Source: JAWWPY01 sp963822825 (GTDB lineage: Bacteria > Actinomycetota > Actinomycetes > Streptosporangiales > Streptosporangiaceae). From it: DNA of 64,000 bases. Of this stretch, positions 47,793 through 58,700 are shown in pieces. The translations under genes and the position numbers were made by a program. Under the pieces are notes generated by a model that was not told the origin of the DNA, searched no databases, and saw nothing but the letters and a program-made list of their open reading frames with translations. Numbering within the stretch: the first letter of the stretch is position 1; each line of letters begins with the position of its first letter. The stretch lies in assembly GCA_963822825.1 (NCBI GenBank), contig CAWGIW010000021.1, forward strand, positions 33,495 to 97,494, given 5' to 3'.

Positions 47793-49426
47793 CGTCCGCC
47801 GCTGCGCCGGTCACCGCTCGCGGCCCGGTACCCGGCTGGCGGGCCGGAGCCGACCCGCCAGCATTCGACGAGCGGCAGATCGCCGCGTACTTGCGGCGCG
47901 TGCGCGAGCCCGCTCTGCATCGTGAGCCGGGGGCCAGGTGCGGGTCTCGGCCTCGCACCCGGCGGCGAGATCGCGGCGCCAGCGGCCGGCGACTGCGAAC
48001 TCGTGGGCATGCTGCCGCCGCTGTACCCGGAATGGCTCGGCGACCGGGCGTTCTGCGAGGCGCACGGGGTGCGCTTCCCGTACGTGGCCGGCGAGATGGC
48101 CAACGGCATCGCCACCACGCGGATGGTGATCGCCATGGCCCGGGCCGGAGATGCTGGGCTTCTTCGGCGCGGCCGGACTCGCGCTGGACGCCGTCGAACG
48201 CGGCGGTGCACGAGCTCGGCCAGCGTTCTCGGCCGGCCGGCCCAACTGGGGCGTCAACCTGATCCACTCGCCGAGCGAGCCCGACGCTGGAGGAACGCGT
48301 CGCCGACCTGCTGCTGCGCCGCGGCGTCCCGACGATCTCGGCGTCGGCGTTCATGGACATCACCCCGGCCCTGGTCCGGTGCGCGGCGGCCGGGCTGACG
48401 CCTGGATCGCGCGGGCCGCATCGTCCGGCCCGTGCGTATGTTCGCGAAGGTATCCAGGCCTGAGGTGGCCGAGAAGTTCATGTCGCCCGCTCCTGCCGAG
48501 CTGCTGGCCGCGCTGGTGGCCCGCGGCCAGCTCACCGACAGCGAGGCCCGGCTGGCCGCCCGGGTGCCCGTCGCCGAGGACGTCACGGTCGAGGCCGACA
48601 GCGGCGGCCACACCGACAACCGGCCGCTCGGCGCCGTTCTGCCCGCGGTCCTCGCGCTGCGCGACGCGGCTCGCCGCCCGGTACGGGTACGGGCACCCGA
48701 TCCGGGTCGGCGCCGCCGGCGGGCTCGGCAGCCCGCAGGGGCGTGGCCGCCGCGTTCGCGCTGGGCGCGGCCTACGTGCTGACCGGCTCGGTCAACCAGC
48801 TCGCGGTGGAGTCCGGCGTCTCCGACGACGCGCGGGCGCTGCTGGCCCAGGCGGACCTGGCCGACGTGACGATGGCGCCCGCCGCCGACATGTTCGAGAT
48901 GGGCGTCAAGGTGCAGGTGCTGCGCCGGGGGACCATGTTCGCCGGCCGGGCGCGCCGGCTCTACGAGGCCTACCGCGGCTATCCGTCGCTCGAAGCGATC
49001 CCGGCCGGGCTGCGCGGCCACGCTGGAACGCGACGTCCTGCACGCCACGCTCGACGAGATCTGGGCCGAGACGCGGAGCTTCTGGCAGGAGCGCGACCCG
49101 GCCGAGCTGGCCCGCGCCGAGCAGGACCCCCGGCACCGGATGGCGCTGGTCTTCCGCTGGTATCTGGGCAAGTCCAGCCGCTGGGCGATCGACGGCGAGA
49201 CGGCCCGGCGGGCCGACTACCAGCTCTGGGCCGGGCCGGCGATGGGCGCGTTCAACCGCTGGACGGCCGGGAGCTTCCTCGCCGAGCCAGGTCAGCGCAC
49301 CGTGACCCAGATCGCCCTCAACCTGCTGGAGGGCGCGGCCGTGGTCACCCGGGCCCACCAGGCGCGCACCTACGGTGTTCCGGTCCCGGCCGAGGCTTTC
49401 ACGTTTGTCCCGCGTCGACTGGCCTG
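47789..49426 (+). CDS. PfaD-like enoyl reductase (2-nitropropane dioxygenase fold), about seven frameshifts
   Basis: The family sequence runs through all three frames: FDERQIAAYLRRVREP; LPPLYPEWLGDRAFCEAHGV and RFPYVAGEMANGIATTRMV; MLGFFGAAGLALDAVER and RPNWGVNLIHSPSEP; LEERVADLLLRRGVPTISAS; RMFAKVSRPEVAEKFMSP and EDVTVEADSGGHTDNRPL; HPIRVGAAGGLGSPQG; AYVLTGSVNQLAVESGVSDD; then YLGKSSRWAIDGETARRADY to 49426. Shifts fall near 47920, 48150, 48283, 48400, 48665, 48735 and 49015, each a net gain of one base. PfaD is the FMN enoyl reductase acting in trans with Pfa/PUFA synthases. All motifs remain, so errors in the sequence are likelier than decay. Confidence 0.85.
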
Positions 49427-49464
49427 ACCCGCTGGCCGTCGGCACCGAGCGCTCAGGAGGATGC

Positions 49465-52400
49465 ATGGCAGCCGATGCGGTCGCCCGTCAGGTGCCCATC
49501 GCCGTCGTCGGGGTCGGCGCCTTCCTGCCCGGCTCGACCGACCCGGACGGCTTCTGGCGCAACGTGCTCACCGGCCGGGACCTGATCACCGACGTGCCGG
49601 CCAGCCGATGGCTCGTCGAGGACTACTACGACCCCGACCCGCGGGCGCCCGACAAGACGTACGGCCGGCGCGGCGCGTTCCTGCCCGAGGTCGACTTCGA
49701 CCCGATGCGCTACGGCATCCCGCCGAACAGCTCTGTCCGGCCATCGACACCAGCCAGCTGCTCGCGCTGATGGTGGCCGAGCAGGTCTCGCGGACTGCGC
49801 GGCTGGCCTGCCCGCGGACCGGGAACGCGTCAGCGTGCTGCTCGGCGTCTCGCCGCTCGAACCTGGTGGTCGAGCGTCGGCCCGGCTGCAGCGGCCGGTC
49901 TGGCTCAAGGCGCTGCGCGAGCACGGCGTGGCCGAGGCGGAGGCCCAGGCGATCTGCGACAGCATCGCGGCCCACTACGTGCCCTGGCAGGAGGAGACCT
50001 TCCCCGGCCTGCTGGCCAACGTGGTGGCGGGCCGGATCGCGAACCGGTTCGACCTGCACGGCACCAACCACACCATCGACGCCGCCTGCGCGAGCTCGCT
50101 GGCCGCGCTCTACTCCGCCGTCGCCGAGCTGTCGCTCGGCCGGTCCGACCTGGTGATCACCGGCGGCGTGGACACGATGAACGACATCACCATGTACACG
50201 GTGCTTCACCAAGACGCCCGGCGCTGTCGCCGACCGGCGACTGCCGGCCGTTCTCCGACGCGGCCGACGGCACGATGCTCGGCGAGGGCGTTGTCATGCT
50301 CGCGCTCAAGCGGCTGGCCGACGCCGAGCGCGACGGCGACCGCGTCTACGCCGTCATCCGCGGCATCGGCACCTCCTCGGACGGGCGGGGCGCGGCCATC
50401 TACGCGCCGCTGCCGGCCGGCCAGGTGCGCGCGCTGCGACGGGCGTACGAGGCGGCCGGCTACGGCCCGGAGACCGTCGAGCTGGTCGAGGCGCACGGCA
50501 CCGGCACCGAGCGCCGGCGACGCCGCCGAGTTCGCGGCGCTGCGCGCACGGTCTTCGGCGCGGCCGGCCGCCCGGACCAGCAGTGGTGCGCGCTCGGCTC
50601 GGTCAAGTCGCAGATCGGCCACACCAAGGCCGCCGCGGGCGCGGCCGGCCTGCTCAAGGCGGTGCTGGCCGCTGCATCACAAGGTGCTGCCGCCCACCAT
50701 CAAGGTGGACCGGCCCAATCCCGGCGCTCGGGCTCGAGAGCAGCCCGTTCTACCTGAACACCGCGGCGCGGCCGTGGGTGCGGCCGCCGGGCCGGACACC
50801 GTATCCGCGCCGCGCCTCGGTGTCGAGCTTCGGCTTCGGCGGCACCAACTTCCACGTGACGCTGGAGGAGTACAGCCCGCTCGACACCCAGGCCGCCGGG
50901 TCGGCGGTGCGCACCGCGCGGCGACTGTCCGCCGCCCCGACCGAACTGGTCCTGTTCAGCGCCGGGTCACCGGCGGAACTGCGCACCCGGTGCGCGCGGC
51001 TTGACCTCGGACGGGGACTGGCCGGCCTGGCCCGCCAGGCGCAGCGCAGGCTTCCGGCCCACGGACCTCGCGCGGCTGGCCGTCGTGGCCCACGGCACTG
51101 ACGACCTAGCCGCGAAGCTCGCCGCCGCGGTGGCGCGGATCGAGGCCGGTGACGCGCTTCCGGATCCGGGCCTGGTTCACTACGCGGCCGGCCCGGCATC
51201 GCCCGGGGAGGTCGGTTTCCTGTTCCCCGGGCAGGGCGCCCAGTACGTTGGCATGGGCGCTGACCTGGCCATGCACGTGCCGCGAGCGCGCAAGATGTGG
51301 GACCGCGCCGCCGGGCTCGACCTCGGTGACATCCCGCTGCACCGCATCGTCTTCCCGCCGCCGGTGTTCACCGAGCGCCGAGCGCGCCGCCCAGGAGGCG
51401 CGGCTGACCGAGACCGAGTGGGCGCAGCCCGCGCTCGCCGCGGCGAGCCTGGCGCTGCTGGATGTGCTCGGAGGGCTGGGCATCAGGCCCGACTGCGTGG
51501 CCGGCCACAGCTTCGGCGAGCTGGTCGCGCTGCACGCCGGCGGGCGCGTTCGAGGCGGATACCCTCATCCGGCTGGCCCGGCAGGCGGGGCGAGCTGATG
51601 CGGGATGCGTCGGCGGCCGCCGGAGCGATGCTCGCGGTCGCGGCCGCCCGGGATCGGGTCGAATCCGTCGTGGCGGACACGCCCGATGTGTGGCTGGCCA
51701 ACCACAACGCGCCCCGGCAGGTCGTCCTGGCCGGAACGGTGCAGGCGGTCGAGGCCGGTCGCGGGCCGGCTCGCCGCCGAAGGGATCACCACGGCCCGGC
51801 TCAACGCGGCCACCGGGTTCCACAGCCCGCTGGTCGCGTCGGCGAGCGAGCCGCTGCTGGAGTTCCTGCGCGGGGCCGACGTGCGCACCCCGGCGCTGGA
51901 TGTCTATGCCGGCCGCGATGCGGGCGTATATCCGGCCGACCCCGACAAGGTACGCCAGGGCCTGGCCGCCCAGATCGCCGAGCCCGTTGAGTTCGTCCAG
52001 GTGATCGAAGCGATGTACGCACGCGGCGTCCGGACCTTTGTCGAGGTCGGCGCGGGCGCGGCTCTCACCGGCTTGGCCAGCCAGATCCTCGGCCAGCGCG
52101 AGCACGCCGCCGTCAGCCTCGACCGCCGAGGACAGCACGGGGTCACCAGTCTCCAGGACGGGCTCGGCCGGCTGGCTGTCAGCGGCCTGGCCATGGATTT
52201 CGGGTTGCTGTGGGACGGCTGTGCCCCGGTCCCCGAGAGCCCCGTCGAGAACCGCCCGGCGGTGACGGTCAGGATCGACGGCGGCAATTACGGCCGCCCC
52301 TATCCGCCCGTCCCCGGCCGCAGCGGAATGCCGTCGCGGGACACCACTGCGAGCGCTCCGGAATCGCCGCACCAGCCGGCCCTTGAGCAGAGGGCGGGCA

Positions 52401-54882
52401 ACGGCGCCGCGCCCGGGAAACCGGGACTGACCGGGCCCGTGAACGGGCCAGCCCCGCGCGATTCGGCATTCCCGCCCGCCGCCGCCCCGCCCGCCGCCGC
52501 CTCGGCCATCCCCGCCGCCGCCTCGGCCATCCCAGCCGTCCCGGCCGGCCCGGCCGCAGCGGGCCTGACCCTCCCGGCCGGCGCTGACGAGGGCTGGCTG
52601 CGGATCATCGAGGACGCCCAGCAGCAGACAGCCGCGGCTCAGGCCGAGTTCCAGCGCACCATGACCGAAAGCCATCTCACCTACCTGCGGATGGCCGAGG
52701 CGACGTTCGCGGGACTGCTCGGGGTGGGCGGCGGGGAGGTACCCGCGATCCCGCCGTCGGCAGCGCTGCCGCTCGCAGGGTCTGACGGCCTGCTGCCTGC
52801 TGCTTCTGCCGGGCTACCGGCGGCTTATACCAGGCCGCCGGCGGCTTATACCAGGCCGCCGGCGGCTTATACCAGGCCGCCGGCGGTTGATTCCGCCGGT
52901 CCGCCGGCCGTCGCGTTCCCGAACGGCCAGGCTGGCGGTCCAGCCGCCGGGCAGGACGCCGCTGCGCCCGGACGCCAGGACCGGCTGGAAGCGATGGATG
53001 CGGAGAGCATCGCGGCGATGCTGCTCGAGGTGGTCGCGGACCGGACCGGCTATCCGGTCGAGATGCTCAACGTTGACATGGAACTGGACACCGACCTGGG
53101 CATCGACTCGATCAAGAAGGTGGAAATCCTGTCCACCGTCCGGGAACGGATCGGCGATATGCCGGCGGCCGACCTTTCTGCGCTCGCCACCCTGCGGACT
53201 CTGCGCGCGATAGCGGAGCAGGTGAGCGGGGCTGCGCTCGGGGCCAGCCCGTCTCGGGCGGAGACCGCTGCGGAGTGGGCGGGCGAGCCCCTGCCGGCGG
53301 CCAGCCCGTCTCGCGCGGAGGCCGTTGCGGAGTGGGCGAGCGAGCCCCTGCCGCGGCCGGCCCGTCTCGCGCGGAGGCCGCCCCGCTGGCCCGGTGGACG
53401 GTACGGGCGGTGCCAGCGCCGCCCAGCGGACTCGCGATGCTCGGGCTGACGGACGGGCCGCTGGCCGTGACCGATGACGAGGCCGGCATCGCACCGCTCG
53501 TGGTGGACCGGCTGGCCGGCCGCGGGATCCGGGCCGACGTCGTGGCGCAGGTCCCGCCGGACGCGTGGGGCGTGATCCTGCTGGACGGCCTGCGCTGCGT
53601 CGCCTCGGTCGACGCCGCGCTGGATGTGGAACGCGCGGGCCTCGCCGCGGCCCGGCGGATCGCACGCCGAATGGAGGCCAAAGGCGGCGTCTTCGTCACC
53701 GTCCAGGACACCGGCGGTGACTTCGGGCTGGGCAGCTTCTCGTCCGCGGGCACTATGACTGGCGGCACGGGGGCTGGCGGCACGGGGGCGGGCCGCACCG
53801 ATCCGACGCGGGCGTGGCTGGGCGGGCTCGCCGCGCTGGCCAGGACGGCGGCGAGAGAGTGGCCGCGAGCGTCGGTCAAGGCCATCGACTGCGCGGCGGC
53901 CGGCCGGCCGCCTGCCGCCGTCGCCGACGCGATCGTGGCCGAGTTGCTCACCGGGGGCGCGACCAGCACCGTCGGCCTGGGCGCCGACGGAACCCGGGTC
54001 ACCCTCGACCTGGCCGAGGCACCAGCCCGCCCTGACCGCCCGAGGATCGGCCCGCACTCGGTAATCGTGGCCACGGGCGGTGCCCGCGGGATAACCGCGA
54101 CCGCCCTGCGGCTTCTCGCCCGGCAGCATCGTCCCCGGCTGCTGCTGCTGGGCCGCACACCGCTGTCCGCCGAACCCGAGGGCCTGTCCGCGGCAACCGA
54201 CGAGGCGGCCCTCATCCGGCTGCTGGCGGGGCGCGAGCACGGCACGCCCGCCGAAGTCGCCGCTCAGGCGCGCCGGGTGCTGGCGGTCCGTGAGATCCGG
54301 GAGACGCTCAGCGTTATCGAGCGGTCCGGGGCGAGCGTCCGGTATGCCGCGTTCGACGTCCGGGACACCGCGGCGCTGAACGAGACGCTGGCGGCGGTGC
54401 GATCCGACTGGGGGCCGATCACCGGGATCGTGCATGGGGCGGGCGTCCTGGCCGACGGCCTGATCGCGGGCAAGACCGATGAACAGTTCGGGTACGTCTT
54501 CGACACCAAGGTCGAAGGGCTGCGCGCGCTGCTGGCCGCTACGTCCGACGACCCCCTCGATGTGCTGTGCGCCTTCTCATCGGTCGCCGCCCACTTCGGC
54601 AACCCCGGACAAAGCGACTACGCCATGGCCAACGAGGTGCTGAACCAGGTTCTCTCCGCCGAGCGGGCCCGGCGGCCCAGCTGCCTGGTGCGGGCCATCG
54701 GATGGGGGCCGTGGCGCGGCGGAATGGTGACGGCGGAGGTCGCCGGGCGCTTCCGAGGCGCGGGGGTGCCGTTGATCGAACCGGACGCGGGCGCCGCCGC
54801 GTTCGTCGCCGAGCTGGGCACGTCGGCGGGAGAAGTGCGGGTCATCCTGTCCGCCGGACACGGCGCCGGGGCCCTGGGATGA
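49465..54882 (+). CDS. PfaA-like iterative synthase, KS-AT-ACP-KR, many frameshifts
   Basis: ATG 49465 follows CAGGAGG (49454-49460). KS: IAVVGVGAFLPGSTDPDGFW, catalytic Cys in DAACASSLAALYSA (about 50080), EAHGTGTE and KSQIGHTKAAAG. AT: FLFPGQGAQYVGMGADLAMH and Ser in GHSFGELVALHAGG (about 51510). An Ala/Pro linker follows, then one ACP with DTDLGIDSIKKVEIL (about 53095-53140). KR: VATGGARGITATALRLLARQ and SSVAAHFGNPGQSDYAMANE. About a dozen indels lie between 49.7 and 51.77 kb, one more near 53.36 kb. PfaA of known PUFA synthases has five to nine ACPs; here only one is seen. A PKS-type DH follows after a single in-frame TGA. Confidence 0.85.
52819..52881. repeat. 21-bp tandem repeat, three exact copies, in the AT-ACP linker
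   Basis: The unit starting GGCGGCTTATACCAGGCCG encodes AAYTRPP three times. It precedes the ACP by about 35 codons. Confidence 0.92.
53242..53373. repeat. 57-bp tandem repeat between ACP and KR, about 2.3 copies
   Basis: The unit begins GGCCAGCCCGTCTCG at 53242 and again at 53299, with a partial third copy. It encodes a 19-residue unit (PSRAETAAEWAGEPLPA). The frameshift at about 53360 lies in the third copy. Confidence 0.85.
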
Positions 54883-54906
54883 GCCGGCCATGGCCTGGCC
54901 GCGCAG

Positions 54907-55668
54907 GTGACCGTGGCCGAGCCGGCCTACGGCTACCTCATGGACCACGAGATCGGGGGCACTGCGGTCGTGCCGTTGGCCACCGTGCTCGACTGGTTCG
55001 CGGGCGTGGCCCGGGCCTGGCGCCCGGCCGCGAACCCGGTCGTCATCCGCGATCTGCGGGTGCTCGGCAAGATTCCGCTGCCCCGGCTGGCTGACGGTGG
55101 GCACCGGCTCATCCTGCGCGGCCGCGAGGCGGCCGGGCCGGACGGCCCGGCGCTGGACCTCGACCTGCGGGACGAGGCCGATCGGCCGCGCTACCGCGCC
55201 ACCGTGGCCGCAGGTCCGGCGCCCGCACCCGGCATCTGGGAGAGTCCAGGGAACCTTGTGCCGCTGAACGACCCCTATGACGGCCCGACGTTGTTCCATG
55301 GGCCGAGGTTCCAGGCCCTCACGGCCGCTCCCGGGATCGGTCCGGCCGGGGCCGAGGGCACTGTCGTCGGGTCCCGCGCCCTGGGCTGGGAGGGACCGTC
55401 TGGCCAGCTGGATCCGGCGGCGGTCGACGGCGGGCTGCAACTCGCGGTGCTGTGGGCCCAGCAGGCGGGAACCGGGCGCACGCTGCCGATGGCGGTCCAT
55501 GAGTGCCGGGTGCACCGGCCGGGTGCCGTCGAGGCGGCGACCCGCTGCGTGGTGCGGGCGCTGCGGGCCGATGACGCCAGCGCCACGTGCGATGTTGCGC
55601 TGATCGACCCGGATGGGTCGCCGCGCGTCGAACTGCTCGGGGTACAGCTCGTGCGCCGCCCCGACTAG
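54907..55668 (+). CDS. polyketide-synthase-type dehydratase domain
   Basis: 253 residues of double-hotdog PKS-DH type. The catalytic His is in YLMDHEIGGTAVVP (HxxxGxxxxP) and the Asp in LDPAAVDGGLQLAVLW; TLFHGPRFQALTAAPG is also typical. It dehydrates 3-hydroxyacyl-ACP. The frame is the same as that of the KR upstream and open from the TGA at 54880-54882 onwards, with no ribosome binding site before GTG 54907. It is therefore probably the C-terminal DH of the PfaA-like protein, cut off by one stop codon. Confidence 0.8.
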   Translation: MTVAEPAYGYLMDHEIGGTAVVPLATVLDWFAGVARAWRPAANPVVIRDLRVLGKIPLPRLADGGHRLILRGREAAGPDGPALDLDLRDEADRPRYRATVAAGPAPAPGIWESPGNLVPLNDPYDGPTLFHGPRFQALTAAPGIGPAGAEGTVVGSRALGWEGPSGQLDPAAVDGGLQLAVLWAQQAGTGRTLPMAVHECRVHRPGAVEAATRCVVRALRADDASATCDVALIDPDGSPRVELLGVQLVRRPD

Positions 55669-55715
55669 CCAGCCGGAACTGGTACAACTCTCTCTCGCAG
55701 ACAGGCGGCACTCAC

Positions 55716-58700
55716 GTGGGGCAGGAACCGATCGCGATCGTCGGGCGCGGCTGCGTCGTGCCCGACGCCTGCGACCCCGACACGTTCTGGCAGAACGTCG
55801 CGGCCGGCCGCTCCAGCCTGTCATCGATCGAGGATGGCGGGTGCGTGCGGGACTTCGACGAGGCCTTCGACGCGCGCGGCTTCAGCATCAGCGCCGACGA
55901 GATCATGGTGCTGGACCCGCTGTACCGGTGGGTTCTGCATGCGGCGCGCCAGGCCCTTCTTGAAGCTGGCCGTGGAACCGGGCCGCTGCCCGGCGCGGGT
56001 CTCGTGCTGGGCAACCTGTCATATCCGTCCGCCGGGCTGGCCCGCTTCGCCGAGCAGATCTGGCGAGACGGCCGTCCGTCCGCGGGCACCGATCCTCGCG
56101 ACCGGTTTTCCTCGGGGCTGCCGGCGCATTTCGCCGCCCGCGCCCTTGGCCTGGGTGCCGGCGGCTTCGCGCTCGATGCCGCCTGTGCGTCGTCCCTTTA
56201 TGCGATCAAGCTCGGCTGTGATCGGCTGCGCGACGGTACCGCTGATCTGATCGTTGCGGGGGCGGTCAGCTGCCCGGATCGCCTGCTCATCCGGACCGGG
56301 TTCCGCGCGCTGGCCGCCGCGAGCCCGACGGGGCGCAGCCGCCCGTTTCACCGCGGCGCCGACGGGCTCGTTCCCGGTGAAGGTGCGGCCGTGGTGGCAC
56401 TGATGCGGGTGGGTGACGCGCTGAGGGCCGGCGCCCCGATCTTCGGCGTCATCCGGGCCGTCGGGCTGTCCAACGACGGCCGGGGTGGCGGCCTGCTGTC
56501 CCCGGCCCAGGAGGGGCAGGAGCGGGCGATGCGCCTGGCCTACGCCGAGGCGGGCGTCCCGCCGGAGACCGTGTCGCTGGTCGAGTGCCACGCGACCGGC
56601 ACGCCGGTCGGGGACGCGGTCGAGGCCCGCAGCACGGCGCGGATCTTCGCCGCCAGCACTGATCTCCCGGTCGGCTCGGTGAAGTCCAATATCGGGCACT
56701 TGCTGGCTGCCTCCGGGGGAGCAGGGCTGCTCAAGGTGCTCGGCGCCATGCGGGCCGGCCTGCGCCCGGCGTCGCTGAGCGCCGATGACCCCATCGAGGC
56801 GCTGGACGGCACCCCGCTGCGCCTGCTGGCCGATCCCGAGGACTGGCCCGGTCTCCGCCGCGCCGCCATCAGCGCCTTCGGTTTCGGCGGGGCCAACGCG
56901 CATCTGATCGTTGATGCCTGGGAATCCCCAACGGCAAGCCGGACGCTCCGGCCGGTGCCCAGCCCGCGCGAACCGGTCGCGATTATCGCCATCGGCGCCA
57001 AAGTCGGGGACGGGGCGGATGCCAACGACTTCCGCCAGGCCGTCATGCTCGGCGAGCGGCGGCCGGGCCCGCGTGCCACGATCGATGTCACGCTGCCCGG
57101 CCTGCGCTTCCCGCCCCGCGACCTCGAAGGCGCCCACGCGCAGCACGTCCTCCTGCTGGAAGCGGCCCGGGAGGCCACCGAGGGCATTGATCTGCCGCGC
57201 GAGCGGACCACTGTGATCGTCGGCATGGGCGTCGATCCCGAGGTGGCGCGGCATCCGGTTCTGCAGCGTGCGGGAGTGGGGCCAGACCTGGCCCCGCTGA
57301 CGGGTGCCGCCGTGCTCGGCACGATGCCGAACCTCGTGGCCAACCGGATCAACGTGCAGCTAGACCTCGCGGGTCCGGGCTACACGGTCTCCGCGGAGGA
57401 GGCATCCGGCCTGGTCGCGCTCGAACTGGCCGGCCGCGCGCTGCGGATGGGTGAGGCCGACGCCGCCGTCGTGGGAGCGGTGGACCTGTCCTGCGAGCCG
57501 GTGCATCGAGCGGCGGTGCGCGCCCTGGGCCGGGACCGCCTGCCTGGTGACGCGGCCGTGGTCCTGGTCTTGGAGCGCCTGGCGGACGCTCGCCGGGCCG
57601 GCCACCGGGTGATCGCGCTGGTGGACGACGCGCTGCCGCCGGGACCTGAGCCCGGACTGGTCGTCGGCGACCGCGAGCCCCCAGCCGGGGCCAGCCCAGG
57701 GGGTGCCAGCCCAGGGGGTGCCAGCCCAGGCGGTGCCAGCCCAGGCGGTGCCAGCCCAGGCGGGGCCAGCCCAGGCGGGGCGGGTGCAGGCCCAGCCGGT
57801 ACCGGCTGGTTTGACCCCGCCGAACTGTTCGGCGTGGCCCACGCCGCACACGGCCTGGTCGCGGTGGCGGCGGCGGCGGCAGCGGTGCGACATCAGGTGA
57901 TCCCGCGTCCGGGAGGCCTGGCCGTGCCGGTGTCTGACGGTGTTGCCGCGCAGGTCGCAGTGGAACCGCTCGGCGCGTCCCGTACGACGGTGCGGCTACG
58001 GCCAGGGGACCCGGCGGAGCCGTGGGCAGCAAGCCCGGTTCCCAGGCTGTTTGTCTATTCGGGAGCAGACCGGACGGCAGCGCTCGAGGCACTCGCGGCT
58101 GGCCGGGAGGCGACCGGCGGGCCAGCCCGGCTGGCCATTGTCGCCGAGGGGCGCGAGGCGCTGGCGGCCCGCGCGGAGGCGGCCCGCCGCTGGCTGAGCC
58201 ACGGCGGCGCGCAGCCAGACGGAGTGGCTTACCGGGACGCACCGCTGGGTGGCGAGGTCGCCTTCGTGTTCCCCAGCGGGTCGGCCGCATACCAGGGCAT
58301 GGGTGCCGAACTGGAGCTGGCTTTTCCAGCTATCGCCGCCGCGATCGACGCCAGTCACGCTCCGTTGCGGTTGCGCGCCGGCGGGGCGGCCGCCTCACTG
58401 CCTTCCGGCGGGCTGGGCATGTTCGACCGGATCTCGGGCACTGCGGCGCTGAGCAGCTTCCACGCCGAGATCTCACGTCGTCTGCTCGGCATCCAGCCGG
58501 ACGCCGCGATCGGCTACTCCTCCGGAGAGTCGACGGCTCTCCTCGCACTGGGGGCCTGGACCGACCCGGCCGCTCTGTATCGCGACTTCCGAGCCAGTGA
58601 CCTGTTCACGAAGGACCTGGCCGGTGAGTTCCGCGCCGTCCGCGCGGTTTGGCGGCGCCTCGGCCTGCCTGGCCAACGGTGGGCGGGCTATCTGGTCACA

